From: Comamonas sp. lk
Lineage (GTDB): Bacteria > Pseudomonadota > Gammaproteobacteria > Burkholderiales > Burkholderiaceae_C
Length of the DNA: 64,000 nucleotides
Assembly: GCA_945865675.1 (NCBI GenBank)
Contig: CAMBFO010000001.1
Span: forward strand, 27,379-91,378
Direction of reading: 5' to 3'
Below are positions 36,723 to 45,368 of the stretch, in pieces. The first letter of the stretch is position 1. Every line of letters starts with the position of its first letter. Both the position numbers and the translations under genes were made by a program. The notes beneath the pieces are model-generated. The model worked only from the letters and a program-made list of their open reading frames with translations, did no database searches and had not been told where the DNA came from.

Positions 36723-36761
36723 CTTTCGCCATTGCACCGGTCCATGGTGCGATGGCGAAAG
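36723..36761. other. Long hairpin upstream of the lipoprotein gene
   Basis: CTTTCGCCAT pairs with ATGGCGAAAG (36723-36732 with 36752-36761) and, after one mismatch, GCACC pairs with GGTGC, leaving loop GGTCCAT. This near-perfect 16-bp stem lies 38 bases upstream of the lipoprotein start. It has no T-run, so it may be a 5'-leader structure rather than an intrinsic terminator. Confidence 0.5.
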
Positions 36762-36776
36762 CATACGGATTAAACG

Positions 36777-36794
36777 CGCCAGCCCGGGCTGGCG
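36777..36794 (-). terminator. Perfect palindrome after the methyltransferase gene
   Basis: CGCCAGCCCGGGCTGGCG, an 18-base perfect palindrome, begins five bases past the methyltransferase stop codon. On the minus strand it is followed by CGTTTAATCC, which is only weakly T-rich. It could be a terminator or an mRNA 3'-end stabiliser; as a duplex it could also bind a dimeric protein. Confidence 0.4.
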
Positions 36795-36799
36795 TTGTC

Positions 36800-37756
36800 C
36801 TAAGTATTTTCCGCCCGCCATGTAAAGCGCGTGTCAACCAGGGCTTTGAGGCCGAACTGCGTGCCGATTTCCTGTATGCGCTGCGCCGAGGCGTGCTTTT
36901 TCTGGCCGGTATACCGAGCCAAAATGAGTTCATTTTTCATGCTGTGTTCCCAGCCCACCAATTCGGTAACGGTGATCTGGTAGCCATTGGCCTCCAAATA
37001 GAGGCAGCGCAGCACATTGGTAATTTGGCTGCCTAGTTCGCGCGTGTGCAAAGGGTGGCGCCACAACTCGGCCAAAGGTGTGCGCGACAGCATCAGCGCT
37101 TTGCTACTGCCCAAATGGCGCGCCGCTTCGGCCTGGCAGCAAGGCACTAGCGCAAAAGCGCGCGCCTGCTTAGCTAAGCCAAAGGCAATGGCGTCGTCGG
37201 TCGCGCTATCGCAAGCATGCAAGGCGGTAACCAGATCGATGCGCGGCGGCAACAAAGCCGAATGCGCCGATTCGGCCACTGTTAGATCCAAAAAATGCAT
37301 ACGCGTAAACCCCAGCTGCGCGGCCAGCGCGCGCGACTTGTCCACCAGGTCACTGCGGCTCTCGATGCCATAGACATGCCCGCTGTCCAGATTTTTGAAA
37401 AACAAGTCGTAAAGAATAAATCCCAAATAGGACTTGCCTGCGCCATGGTCAGCCACGCTCAAGCCCGGCGCAACTTGCGCGCCCTCAGCAAGCCTGGACT
37501 GCGCCAATTCGCGCAACAGGGTTTCGATGAACTGGTACAGGTGATAAACCTGCTTGAGCTTGCGCCGCGAATCTTGGTTGAGCTGGCCTTCGCGGGTGAG
37601 TATGTGCAAATGCTGCAGCAAGGCAATGGACTGGCCGGGGCGCAGCAGTTCGGCGACTTGCTGATCGCGTGCCGCCTGACGCCTGCCTGGCGATACGGCT
37701 TGCACGGCTTGGCCCGCGCGCACTGCTTTGCCTGCAACCTTAGCGCTTGGCTTCAT
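36800..37756 (-). CDS. SAM-dependent methyltransferase (Methyltransf_32-like)
   Basis: A 318-residue Rossmann-fold methyltransferase. The SAM loop appears as LSVADHGAGKSYLGFILYDL, then GIESRSDLVDKSRALA (motif II acidic region) and TALHACDSATDDAIAFGL, with AFALVPCCQAEAARHL typical of the Methyltransf_32 group. The Cys pair in VPCCQ is conserved in that group. The target is unknown; relatives are suspected to act on RNA or protein. The first 35 residues are a low-complexity basic Ala/Gln region. It overlaps the DUF1415 gene by four bases. Confidence 0.8.
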   Translation of the reverse strand: MKPSAKVAGKAVRAGQAVQAVSPGRRQAARDQQVAELLRPGQSIALLQHLHILTREGQLNQDSRRKLKQVYHLYQFIETLLRELAQSRLAEGAQVAPGLSVADHGAGKSYLGFILYDLFFKNLDSGHVYGIESRSDLVDKSRALAAQLGFTRMHFLDLTVAESAHSALLPPRIDLVTALHACDSATDDAIAFGLAKQARAFALVPCCQAEAARHLGSSKALMLSRTPLAELWRHPLHTRELGSQITNVLRCLYLEANGYQITVTELVGWEHSMKNELILARYTGQKKHASAQRIQEIGTQFGLKALVDTRFTWRAENT

Positions 37757-38337
37757 GGTCTGCGCTCTTCTCTATTTGCAGGCGCGGCCACGTCTAGCGC
37801 AATCCAGCCGGCCGCACCCAAGTCGCGCAAGCGAGCGATATTGCGCTCATAAATCAAGGCGGCGTCGGGATAGGCCGCCACCGCGCGGTCCATGCTGTCT
37901 TCGCGCAGCAGATGCAAGATCGGGTAGGGCGCGCGGTTGGTGTAATGCGCCATGTCGCCCGCAGGTGTTTGCGCAAATTCGTACTGCGGATGAAAGCTGG
38001 CGATCTGCAAAGCCGAGTCCAGGCGCAGCGAACGCAGCAACTTGTCCGCCCTACCCACAAAGCCGTGGAAGTCCCAAAATTCGGGAAAAGCATGGGGTGC
38101 AATCAGCAGGGTCGTGTCACGCTGCTGCGGGTCTTTCGCTAGCAGCTCGTGCAAAGCGATGGCCAGATCGTCCAGCACATCCGCGGTGTCCTGTGACCAA
38201 GTCAGCGCGTAATGAATTTGCCCCTTGACATGCACCGCTTTGGCAAAAGGGCAAAGGTTGAGCCCGATGACCGCGCGCTCCAGCCAGCGTTCGGTGGTCT
38301 GCAGCACTTCGCCTGCGCGATCCTTTGGGGACTTCAT
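37753..38337 (-). CDS. DUF1415 domain protein
   Basis: A 194-residue DUF1415 protein. Family markers are TERWLERAVIGLNLCPFAK at the N-terminus, FPEFWDFHGFVGRADKLL, FHPQYEFA and NRAPYPILHLLREDSMDRAV. Function is unknown. It overlaps dgt upstream and the methyltransferase downstream by four bases each, so all three are probably translated together. Confidence 0.88.
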   Translation of the reverse strand: MKSPKDRAGEVLQTTERWLERAVIGLNLCPFAKAVHVKGQIHYALTWSQDTADVLDDLAIALHELLAKDPQQRDTTLLIAPHAFPEFWDFHGFVGRADKLLRSLRLDSALQIASFHPQYEFAQTPAGDMAHYTNRAPYPILHLLREDSMDRAVAAYPDAALIYERNIARLRDLGAAGWIALDVAAPANREERRP

Positions 38338-39494
38338 GCCAATAGCACGCGGCCCGTCAGGCGTTGGTGCTCGCGCGATGCAAAACGGTCGGTCATGCCG
38401 GCAATATAGTCGGCCACGCGCCGGTAAATCTGCGCTTGCGGCAAAGCGGCATCGGCGCCTGCTTGCATGGACGCCGGGTCGTTGACATAAGCCGCGAACA
38501 AATCACTGACCACCTGACGCGCTCTGTCCATGGTCTCTTGCACCCGAGGATGGCGGTACAGAGCCGCGAACAAAAAGGCTTTGAGCTGCGCAGTGTCCTG
38601 CTGCATTGCGGGGCTAAATTGCACCAGAGGCGGGCAAGCGCGCACGGCCTGCACATCCGCGGGCGCGGCCTGGGAGATCGCCGCCTGCGTACTGTCTATC
38701 AAATCGTAAATTTGGCTGCTGAGCATCAGGCGCACCGTTTCATACAACCAGCGCCGCGGTGTGTGTGCTAGGCGAGGATGGGCCTGCGCGGCCTGCTCGC
38801 TAAAGCGCGCAAACAAGGGCACTTGCTGCACTTGTTCCAGCGCTATCAAGCCCGAGCGCACGCCGTCGTCAATGTCGTGCGCGTTATAGGCAATCTCATC
38901 GGCCAGGTTGCATAACTGCGCCTCCAAACCGGGCTGCGCACGTCGTAAAAAACGCAGGCCCACGCCGCCCTGCCCATCGACGTAGGCGGGCTCTTGGGCT
39001 TCGATCAAGTCGGCATGGTGGCGAGAGCAATGTTTCAAGATGCCCTCACGGGTTTCAAAGCACAGGTTCAGGCCGTCAAACTCGGGGTAGCGTTCTTCCA
39101 AATGGTCCACCACGCGCAGGCTTTGCAAATTGTGCTCAAAGCCGCCATGCATGGCCATGCAGGCATCCAGCGCATCCTGCCCGGCATGGCCAAAGGGCGT
39201 GTGGCCCAGGTCATGCGCCAGGGCGATGGCCTCGACCAAATCTTCATCCAGTTCCAGGGTGCGCGCCATCGAACGGCCCAGTTGCGCCACCTCCAGGGAG
39301 TGCGTCAGGCGGGTGCGGAATAAATCGCCTTCGTGGTTAAGAAATACCTGGGTTTTATAAACCAGCCGGCGAAAGGCAGTGGAATGCACGATGCGGTCAC
39401 GGTCGCGCTGGAACTCGCTGCGCGTGGGCGCCGGGCTTTGCGGGTGGCGCCGCCCACGGCTGCGCGCCGGATCACTGGCGTAGGGCGCGCGCAT
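38334..39494 (-). CDS. dgt: Deoxyguanosinetriphosphate triphosphohydrolase-like protein (HD domain)
   Basis: HD-domain dNTPase of 386 residues that splits dNTPs to deoxynucleoside and triphosphate. DRIVHSTAFRRLVYKTQVF, TRLTHSLEVAQLGR, HDLGHTPFGHAG (metal-binding HD) and ADEIAYNAHDIDDGVR are clear. I prefer the ATG at 39494, which overlaps the aroB stop (TGATG), over an upstream TTG. It is one of the dGTPase-like family 2 proteins common in Burkholderiales. Confidence 0.92.
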   Translation of the reverse strand: MRAPYASDPARSRGRRHPQSPAPTRSEFQRDRDRIVHSTAFRRLVYKTQVFLNHEGDLFRTRLTHSLEVAQLGRSMARTLELDEDLVEAIALAHDLGHTPFGHAGQDALDACMAMHGGFEHNLQSLRVVDHLEERYPEFDGLNLCFETREGILKHCSRHHADLIEAQEPAYVDGQGGVGLRFLRRAQPGLEAQLCNLADEIAYNAHDIDDGVRSGLIALEQVQQVPLFARFSEQAAQAHPRLAHTPRRWLYETVRLMLSSQIYDLIDSTQAAISQAAPADVQAVRACPPLVQFSPAMQQDTAQLKAFLFAALYRHPRVQETMDRARQVVSDLFAAYVNDPASMQAGADAALPQAQIYRRVADYIAGMTDRFASREHQRLTGRVLLA

Positions 39495-40603
39495 CAAGCC
39501 GCGCAGCAACGGTCGATGACCGCGCGCACCAGGGCGTCCTCAGCGCCGCGCACGCAGGCGCGGCCCGGCCCGTCAACCAATACAAACCGGATGGCACCGG
39601 CTTCGGCTTTTTTATCGACACGCATCAGGGCCAGGTAGCGGCCAGCGTTATCTGCCGCATTCAACACCGGGCCGCGCACTGGCAGACCGGCAGCGGCGAT
39701 CAAGCGCGTCAAGCGCTGCACAAAGGCCTGGTCCACCAAGCCCATAGCCTGCGAAAGCTGCGCCGCCATCACCATGCCGCAGCCCACGGCTTCGCCGTGT
39801 AACCAATCGCCATAGCCCAGACCCGCTTCGATGGCGTGACCAAAGGTGTGGCCGAAGTTGAGAATGGCGCGCAAACCGCCTTCGCGCTCGTCTTGGGACA
39901 CCACCTGCGCCTTGATCTCGCAACTGCGCCGCACTGCATGGGCCAGGGCGTGGACATCGCGCGCCACCAGTTCGGTTATGTGGGCTTCGATCCAGTCCAA
40001 AAACCCGATATCCGCAATCGGGCCGTATTTGATGACCTCGGCCAACCCCGCGCTGATTTCGCGCGCGGGCAGGGTTTGCAGGGTGCCCAAATCGCACAGT
40101 ACGCGCTGCGGTTGGTAAAACGCGCCCACCATGTTTTTGCCCAGAGGATGGTTGATGCCCGTCTTGCCGCCCACCGAGGAATCCACCTGTGCCAGCAGCG
40201 TCGTCGGGACCTGCACAAAGGGCACGCCGCGCATGTAGCTGGCGGCGGCAAAACCGGTCATGTCGCCCACCACGCCCCCGCCCAGGGCAAATAGTACGGT
40301 TTTACGGTCACATCCGTTTTGCAGCAGCGCGTCGAAAATCAAATGTAAGGTTTGCCAGTCTTTATGCGCTTCTCCGTCGGGCAACACAAGCAAATACACC
40401 TGGGCATAGTGGTGCCGCAAAGCGCCTTGCAGTGCTTGGGCGTAGAGCGGGGCGACCGTGCTATTGCTCACGATCAGCGCCGCGGTCGCAGTCGGCAGGC
40501 CGGCAAAGCTAGCGGCATGCGATAGCAAGCCCATGCCGATTTGGATGGGATAACTGCGCTCGTCCAGCGCAATGGTGAGGGAGTGCAAAAGCGGGGACGT
40601 CAT
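39494..40603 (-). CDS. aroB: 3-dehydroquinate synthase
   Basis: Second step of the shikimate pathway, converting DAHP to 3-dehydroquinate with NAD and a divalent metal. [60 protein letters not shown] and [12 protein letters not shown] are present. The length of 369 residues is standard. It begins six bases after aroK. Confidence 0.97.
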   Translation of the reverse strand: MTSPLLHSLTIALDERSYPIQIGMGLLSHAASFAGLPTATAALIVSNSTVAPLYAQALQGALRHHYAQVYLLVLPDGEAHKDWQTLHLIFDALLQNGCDRKTVLFALGGGVVGDMTGFAAASYMRGVPFVQVPTTLLAQVDSSVGGKTGINHPLGKNMVGAFYQPQRVLCDLGTLQTLPAREISAGLAEVIKYGPIADIGFLDWIEAHITELVARDVHALAHAVRRSCEIKAQVVSQDEREGGLRAILNFGHTFGHAIEAGLGYGDWLHGEAVGCGMVMAAQLSQAMGLVDQAFVQRLTRLIAAAGLPVRGPVLNAADNAGRYLALMRVDKKAEAGAIRFVLVDGPGRACVRGAEDALVRAVIDRCCAA

Positions 40604-40609
40604 AGCCTC

Positions 40610-41131
40610 TTAGTTTAGGCGCCTGGGCGCTGTGATGTGCAGTTGGCTCAGAATCGATTGCACCAGGCTGGACACCGAGGGGCGCCCGGTCTCGACGGTA
40701 TGGTGCGCCGTCTCGCGGTAAAGCGGATCGCGCTGTGCGAACAAATCACGCAAGCGCGCGACCGGATCAGCCACTTGCAATAAGGGGCGCTTATGGTCGT
40801 AGCGCAAACGGCGCATTAAGTCTTCGGGCTGCGACTGCAAGTACACCACGGTACCGGCAGCGCGCAAAGCATCGCGGTTGGCGGGTCGCAAAACAGCGCC
40901 GCCGCCGGTGGCCAGCACGCCCGGCGCCTGGGCGCAGAGTTGGGCGATCACTTCCTGCTCAATATCGCGAAATCGCGCCTCACCTTCGCGCTCAAAGAAT
41001 TCACGGATAGAGCAACCCAGGCGCGCCTCGATGACCTGGTCTGAATCGAGAAAAGGCTGCTGCAGGCGCCGGGCCAAATGCCGGCCTACGGTGGATTTTC
41101 CAGAACCTGGGAGGCCGACAAGGATGATCAA
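40610..41131 (-). CDS. aroK: Shikimate kinase
   Basis: ATP-dependent phosphorylation of shikimate. Walker A is IILVGLPGSGKSTVGRHLA; the shikimate-binding DSD region is FLDSDQVIEARLG, and LATGGGAVLRPANRDAL and the lid with RPLLQ follow. Length is 173 residues. The start is the ATG at 41131. It lies after pilQ with a gap of about 200 bases, which can hold its own promoter; the pilMNOPQ-aroKB order is widely conserved. Confidence 0.96.
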   Translation of the reverse strand: MIILVGLPGSGKSTVGRHLARRLQQPFLDSDQVIEARLGCSIREFFEREGEARFRDIEQEVIAQLCAQAPGVLATGGGAVLRPANRDALRAAGTVVYLQSQPEDLMRRLRYDHKRPLLQVADPVARLRDLFAQRDPLYRETAHHTVETGRPSVSSLVQSILSQLHITAPRRLN

Positions 41132-41340
41132 AATAGTGTGTGCCGTAAAAATGCTGGAAATGCGGCCAAGCGGATGCGCGAGTTTGCTAATAGGGCAAGA
41201 TTCAAGCGCTGCGGGCGCATTTTAGAATCATTCACGACCAGAAAATGCCTTGCAACTCGGCGGATTAAATATCGGCGATTGCAATTTTCCTCAGGTAGCT
41301 TATTTGAAGATCTCCTGTGCGCGTCATCGCCAGACCAACA

Positions 41341-43527
41341 TTAGCGGGTGCCTACCAGGTCACTAACTAATTTGGGCGTAATAAATACCAAGGTCTCGCT
41401 TTTCTTCGTTACTTTGGATTTGTTTTGAAACAATCGGCCCAAGCCGGGTAAATCGCCGAAGAAGGGAACTTTATTGTCCCTGTCTTGTTGCTCTTCGGTA
41501 TAGATCCCTCCGATCACTACGGTGCCTCCGTTGTCCACCAGCACCTGCGTTTTTATATGTTTGGTATCGATAGAGGGGCCGTATGCGGTGAGGGCGCCCA
41601 CACTGTCTTTGGAAACATCCAGTTCTAAGCTGATATTACCGTCTGGGGTAATTTGCGGCACGACGTCGAGCTTGAGTACGGCTTTGCGAAAGCTGACGGC
41701 CGTGGCACCGCTGCTGGTAGCCATTTGGTAAGGAATTTCAGTGCCTTGTTCAATGATGGCCTTGGTTTTGTCATAAGCGATGACGCGGGGACTGGAGATA
41801 ATTTTGCCGCGTCCGTCAGATTCCAGGGCCGACAATTCCAATGCCAGTACCCGGTTGGATGCCGCACTGAACAAGCTCACAGCAAATGTGGCCGCCGATG
41901 CGCCTGCGTAGGCGCCGGCAGGCAGGTTGACAAAGTTGCTACTGGCATCCATGGTCGTGGTAGCGCCCGAGGAGCCCAAAACATTGGCATAGTTGGTACC
42001 AAAAGCCACGCGGTTTTCACCCCCTAATTGAAAACCACCTTCGCCCCCCTTGACCGCGCGCATGTCCAATCCCCCCAATTTGACGCCCAGGTTTTTGGCA
42101 AAGTCGCTGCTCGCTTCCACTATCCGTGCTTCGATCAGCACCTGGCGCACTGGCACATCTACCTTGGCGATCAGCTGCGCCGCCTGGTCGAGCTTGATCG
42201 CCACGTCAGTAATGAACAGCTGGTTGGTCCGCGGCTCGGCAATCACACTGCCACGCGAACTCAGGATACGGCCTGCGGCGCCTTCGCCGCCGCCACCGCC
42301 AGCCATCAATTGCGGCGCGACCTCGGAGGCCTTGGCATAGTTCAGTTGAAAGGACTGCGTACGTGTGGGTTCAATTTTTTCATTGCTGATTTGCGACTCA
42401 AACTCCAGCTTTTCTTTGGCAGCGATTTCCTCCTTGGGTGCTACCCACAACACATTGCCGTTTTTGCGCATCGCCAGGCCTTTGCTGCGCATGATGATGT
42501 CCAGCACCTGGTCCCAAGGCACGTTTTGCACCCGTAAGGTCAGGGCTCCAGTGACCGAATCGGAAGCGACCACGTTGAAGTTGGTGAAATCCGCAATCAC
42601 TTGGAGTACCTGGCGCACATCAATGTTCTGGAAGTTCAGCGACAGCTTCTCACCGGTAAAAGCGTCCTTTTGCGAGGTCTTTTTTGGGTCTTGGTTCAGC
42701 GGGCGAATTTCAAGTACCAACTCGGTGTCGGTCTGGTAAGCGGTGTGCTCCCACGCGCCCAGCGCTGTGATTTGCATACGCACGCGCCCCGCGTTCTGGT
42801 CGGTGGTGATGGATTGGACGGGCGTGGCGAAGTCGGTCACATCGAGCCTTTTACGCAAACGATCGGGCAAGCTGACTTGGCCCAAGTCGACCACCAAATT
42901 GCTGCCCACCTGGCGCACATCAGCGCTGACGTGTTTACCCGGCAAACTTACCAGCACCCGTCCCGCCCCGTCGCTGCCTCGGCGAAATTCAATATCGCCC
43001 ATGGGCGCAGGCACGGCAAGGGCTGGGGCAGCAGCTTCTGCCGGGGGCACCGTACTGGATGGAGCGCTGAACGCTGCACTGACCGCTGGTGCGCCGGCGG
43101 TGGGCATCTGCGCTGGCGTTGCGCCACCCATCGGCTCCAAAGCCACCATCAGGCTTTTACCCACCACGTCCAGCCGGTAGGTGGCCGCTTGGCGCAGATG
43201 AATAACCACGCGGCTGCGCGCATCGGACTGGGCCACGATGGCGGAGTCCACCAAGGTTTGGGGCAGCGCGATGCGGCCCATGCCCACAGCACTGCCAAGA
43301 CCAGGGAAGTCCAGGACTATGCGCGCCGGGTTGCGGGTGGCAAAGGCCTTGGGCAAGGCTGTCAGTTCCTGGGCAAAGTCGATGCGCACTTGCTCAGAGT
43401 TGCTGGTGCGCTGGGCAGTGATGGCCATTACCGAGTTTTCAGCAAGGGCTAGCCTGGCCCCAAGAAGGCAGGTCCATAGGCAGGCCGTGCAAGCGGCAGC
43501 CCGTTTTAAGCGGCTCTTTATTGTCAT
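41341..43527 (-). CDS. pilQ: Type IV pilus secretin PilQ
   Basis: Outer-membrane secretin through which the type IV pilus passes. After a signal peptide there are two AMIN-like regions (about 30-280), an STN domain (KLSLNFQNIDVRQVLQVIADF near 310), Secretin_N (FQLNYAKASEVAPQLMAGG) and the C-terminal secretin domain with VPVRQVLIEARIVEASSDFAKNLGVKLGG and VIGGIYTEEQQDRDNKVPFFGDLPGLG. The length of 728 residues is typical. I use the ATG at 43527, which overlaps the pilP stop (TGATG). Confidence 0.96.
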   Translation of the reverse strand: MTIKSRLKRAAACTACLWTCLLGARLALAENSVMAITAQRTSNSEQVRIDFAQELTALPKAFATRNPARIVLDFPGLGSAVGMGRIALPQTLVDSAIVAQSDARSRVVIHLRQAATYRLDVVGKSLMVALEPMGGATPAQMPTAGAPAVSAAFSAPSSTVPPAEAAAPALAVPAPMGDIEFRRGSDGAGRVLVSLPGKHVSADVRQVGSNLVVDLGQVSLPDRLRKRLDVTDFATPVQSITTDQNAGRVRMQITALGAWEHTAYQTDTELVLEIRPLNQDPKKTSQKDAFTGEKLSLNFQNIDVRQVLQVIADFTNFNVVASDSVTGALTLRVQNVPWDQVLDIIMRSKGLAMRKNGNVLWVAPKEEIAAKEKLEFESQISNEKIEPTRTQSFQLNYAKASEVAPQLMAGGGGGEGAAGRILSSRGSVIAEPRTNQLFITDVAIKLDQAAQLIAKVDVPVRQVLIEARIVEASSDFAKNLGVKLGGLDMRAVKGGEGGFQLGGENRVAFGTNYANVLGSSGATTTMDASSNFVNLPAGAYAGASAATFAVSLFSAASNRVLALELSALESDGRGKIISSPRVIAYDKTKAIIEQGTEIPYQMATSSGATAVSFRKAVLKLDVVPQITPDGNISLELDVSKDSVGALTAYGPSIDTKHIKTQVLVDNGGTVVIGGIYTEEQQDRDNKVPFFGDLPGLGRLFQNKSKVTKKSETLVFITPKLVSDLVGTR

Positions 43528-44060
43528 CAATTGCCCCCTTGAAGCCGCAAATATGCATCGCGCTCCAACCACCTGCCATCGGCATCTTGCGCAACTTCCC
43601 GCAACGCAATGCCCGATTCATCCACGCGCCATACTTTGCCAAGATTTTTTCCAATGTACTGGCCGGGAAGCACCTGGTGCAAGATGCCATTGGCGCGTAC
43701 CAGTGCGACGTAACGCCCTTGCTTTTCCAGCATGCCCACCAAATGCATGGACTCCAAGGCGATGTCTTCCAAGGGCTGGCGTGCACGCGACTTATGCGAC
43801 AGGCTTGGGTGGGGGGTTGCCGGTTCGGCTTGCGCATTGGCCAGCGCGGGCAAGGAGTGCTTGGTGAACGGGTCCTTGCGCTCGCTTTGCGCATAGGGCA
43901 AGTGTTTGAACACTTGTGGCGCAACGAGGCTGCTAGCACCGGGTAGGCTGGCCTTGCGCTGCTCTTGCATCCATTGGTGCAAGTCATCCTGGCGCGAGGG
44001 CCCGCAAGCTATCAACCAGGAGCAGGCCACCAGTAAGCCAGCGCGCGACAGCCATCTCAT
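43527..44060 (-). CDS. pilP: Type IV pilus assembly lipoprotein PilP
   Basis: Inner-membrane lipoprotein that links PilNO to PilQ. The signal peptide ends in a lipobox (LVACSWLIACGPS, Cys near 19). The disordered linker is followed by the HR domain (LVGMLEKQGRYVALVRANGILHQVLPGQYIGKNLGKVW). Length is 177 residues. It overlaps both pilO and pilQ. Confidence 0.95.
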   Translation of the reverse strand: MRWLSRAGLLVACSWLIACGPSRQDDLHQWMQEQRKASLPGASSLVAPQVFKHLPYAQSERKDPFTKHSLPALANAQAEPATPHPSLSHKSRARQPLEDIALESMHLVGMLEKQGRYVALVRANGILHQVLPGQYIGKNLGKVWRVDESGIALREVAQDADGRWLERDAYLRLQGGN

Positions 44061-44722
44061 TTACCCACCTCTGCTCCCCTGGCCTGCGCCGCCAGCTCAT
44101 CCGGATCCAAATGGCGATAGGTTCGCACCGTGGCCTCCAACGTCAAAGCACCTTCCGACCTGGACCAGATAGCCATATTGCTCAGGGTGACGATACGCGC
44201 TAGGTTTGCAAGCTCTGCGGCAAAGCGGGCGAGGTCGTGGTAGCTGCCATGGGCCCGAAAGGTGACCGGGATGATGGCGTAGTACGGTTTATAAATCGGT
44301 GCTTCGGGCTTGAACAACTCTTGCTGCAGTTGCTGGTCACGCCCCATCTGGCTGATACTAAAAAGCAAACTAGACATTTCTGTGCTGTTGGGTAACTGCT
44401 TTTCCAAAGCTTCCACGGTAAGCGCAATTTCGTCACGCTGGTCTTTCAAAACCTTGAGATGCGCGGCTTTGCCCAACTTATCCGTAAATTCAACGCGCAA
44501 GTTTTTTTCTTTGTCAACCAGTTGGTGTAATTCTTCCGCGTGATTGTTTAAAGGGTACAAGCACAATAAGCCTACGGTCAGGCAATACAAGCCCATCAAC
44601 AAAAAAACGCGAGGCACCAGCGGCCATGCGTACGGATTGCCAAAATCTAAGCCGCGAAACGGTGCCCAAATTTTTGCGCCTAGTGGAGTCAAAAGGTTTT
44701 TGTTCATGGATAGTTCCGCCAT
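44057..44722 (-). CDS. pilO: Type IV pilus alignment protein PilO
   Basis: Bitopic protein that dimerises with PilN in the alignment subcomplex. The N-terminal helix (VFLLMGLYCLTVGLLCLYPL) is followed by a coiled coil (ELHQLVDKEKNLRVEFTDKLGKAA) and a ferredoxin-like domain with FKPEAPIYKPYYAIIPVTF and GSYHDLARFAAELANL. The start is probably the ATG at 44722 (MAELSMNKN), 14 bases after the pilN stop; a second ATG at 44707 is also possible. About 221 residues. Confidence 0.94.
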   Translation of the reverse strand: MAELSMNKNLLTPLGAKIWAPFRGLDFGNPYAWPLVPRVFLLMGLYCLTVGLLCLYPLNNHAEELHQLVDKEKNLRVEFTDKLGKAAHLKVLKDQRDEIALTVEALEKQLPNSTEMSSLLFSISQMGRDQQLQQELFKPEAPIYKPYYAIIPVTFRAHGSYHDLARFAAELANLARIVTLSNMAIWSRSEGALTLEATVRTYRHLDPDELAAQARGAEVGK

Positions 44723-44735
44723 CAATGCACAGCAC

Positions 44736-45368
44736 TCAGACTTTGGGCGCGCCTGAAGGGGCGGCTGCGGATGCTGCAATCGAAGGAAGCGCTGCGGCGA
44801 ACGCCGCCCTGTCACGCATGAAAGTGGCCTTCACGGTAAACTTAACCGCTTGGACAGGCAATTTACCGCCAGGGTTGATGTGCAGGGCTTCACTGACCAG
44901 AAGTTCAGGTTTAGAAAACCAAGCGCCAGCCTGTCCCAGTTTGTCCAGGAACTGTGACAAGTTCTCATTGGTTTGTGCCGTACCCTCAAGCGTAATTTCT
45001 TGGCCCTTTTGCGCTAGTTTGCTCAGGGCCACACCCGGGGGCAGGAGCTTGGCCAGCTCGGAGAGCAAGCGTACCGGTGAATTGCGATCGGCCTGAATAT
45101 CTTCCAACGCTTTTTGACGCGCGAGCAGCGCATCCAATTGCGTTTTCACACCCTGAATTTCAATCATCTGCGCTTCGTAACGCTTAATTTCTTGCTCCAA
45201 CACCGAAATATTGGCTTGTTGTGCGTCGATGGAGTAACGCAGTGAACCATACATCGCAAGCGCGGTAACTCCACCCAAAAAAAGGGTCAAGACCACAGCT
45301 GCATTGAACTGGTCTTGCTTGAATTTGCGTATGGCCTCGCGGCGCGGCAAGAGGTTGAACTGAATCAC
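44736..45368 (-). CDS. pilN: Type IV pilus assembly protein PilN
   Basis: Bitopic alignment-complex protein. The conserved cytoplasmic start INLLPRREAIRKFK (here IQFNLLPRREAI), which binds PilM, precedes a membrane helix (AAVVLTLFLGGVTALAMYG) and a periplasmic coiled coil and fold. The C-terminus is Ala-rich. Length is 210 residues. It overlaps pilM by four bases. Confidence 0.95.
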   Translation of the reverse strand: MIQFNLLPRREAIRKFKQDQFNAAVVLTLFLGGVTALAMYGSLRYSIDAQQANISVLEQEIKRYEAQMIEIQGVKTQLDALLARQKALEDIQADRNSPVRLLSELAKLLPPGVALSKLAQKGQEITLEGTAQTNENLSQFLDKLGQAGAWFSKPELLVSEALHINPGGKLPVQAVKFTVKATFMRDRAAFAAALPSIAASAAAPSGAPKV

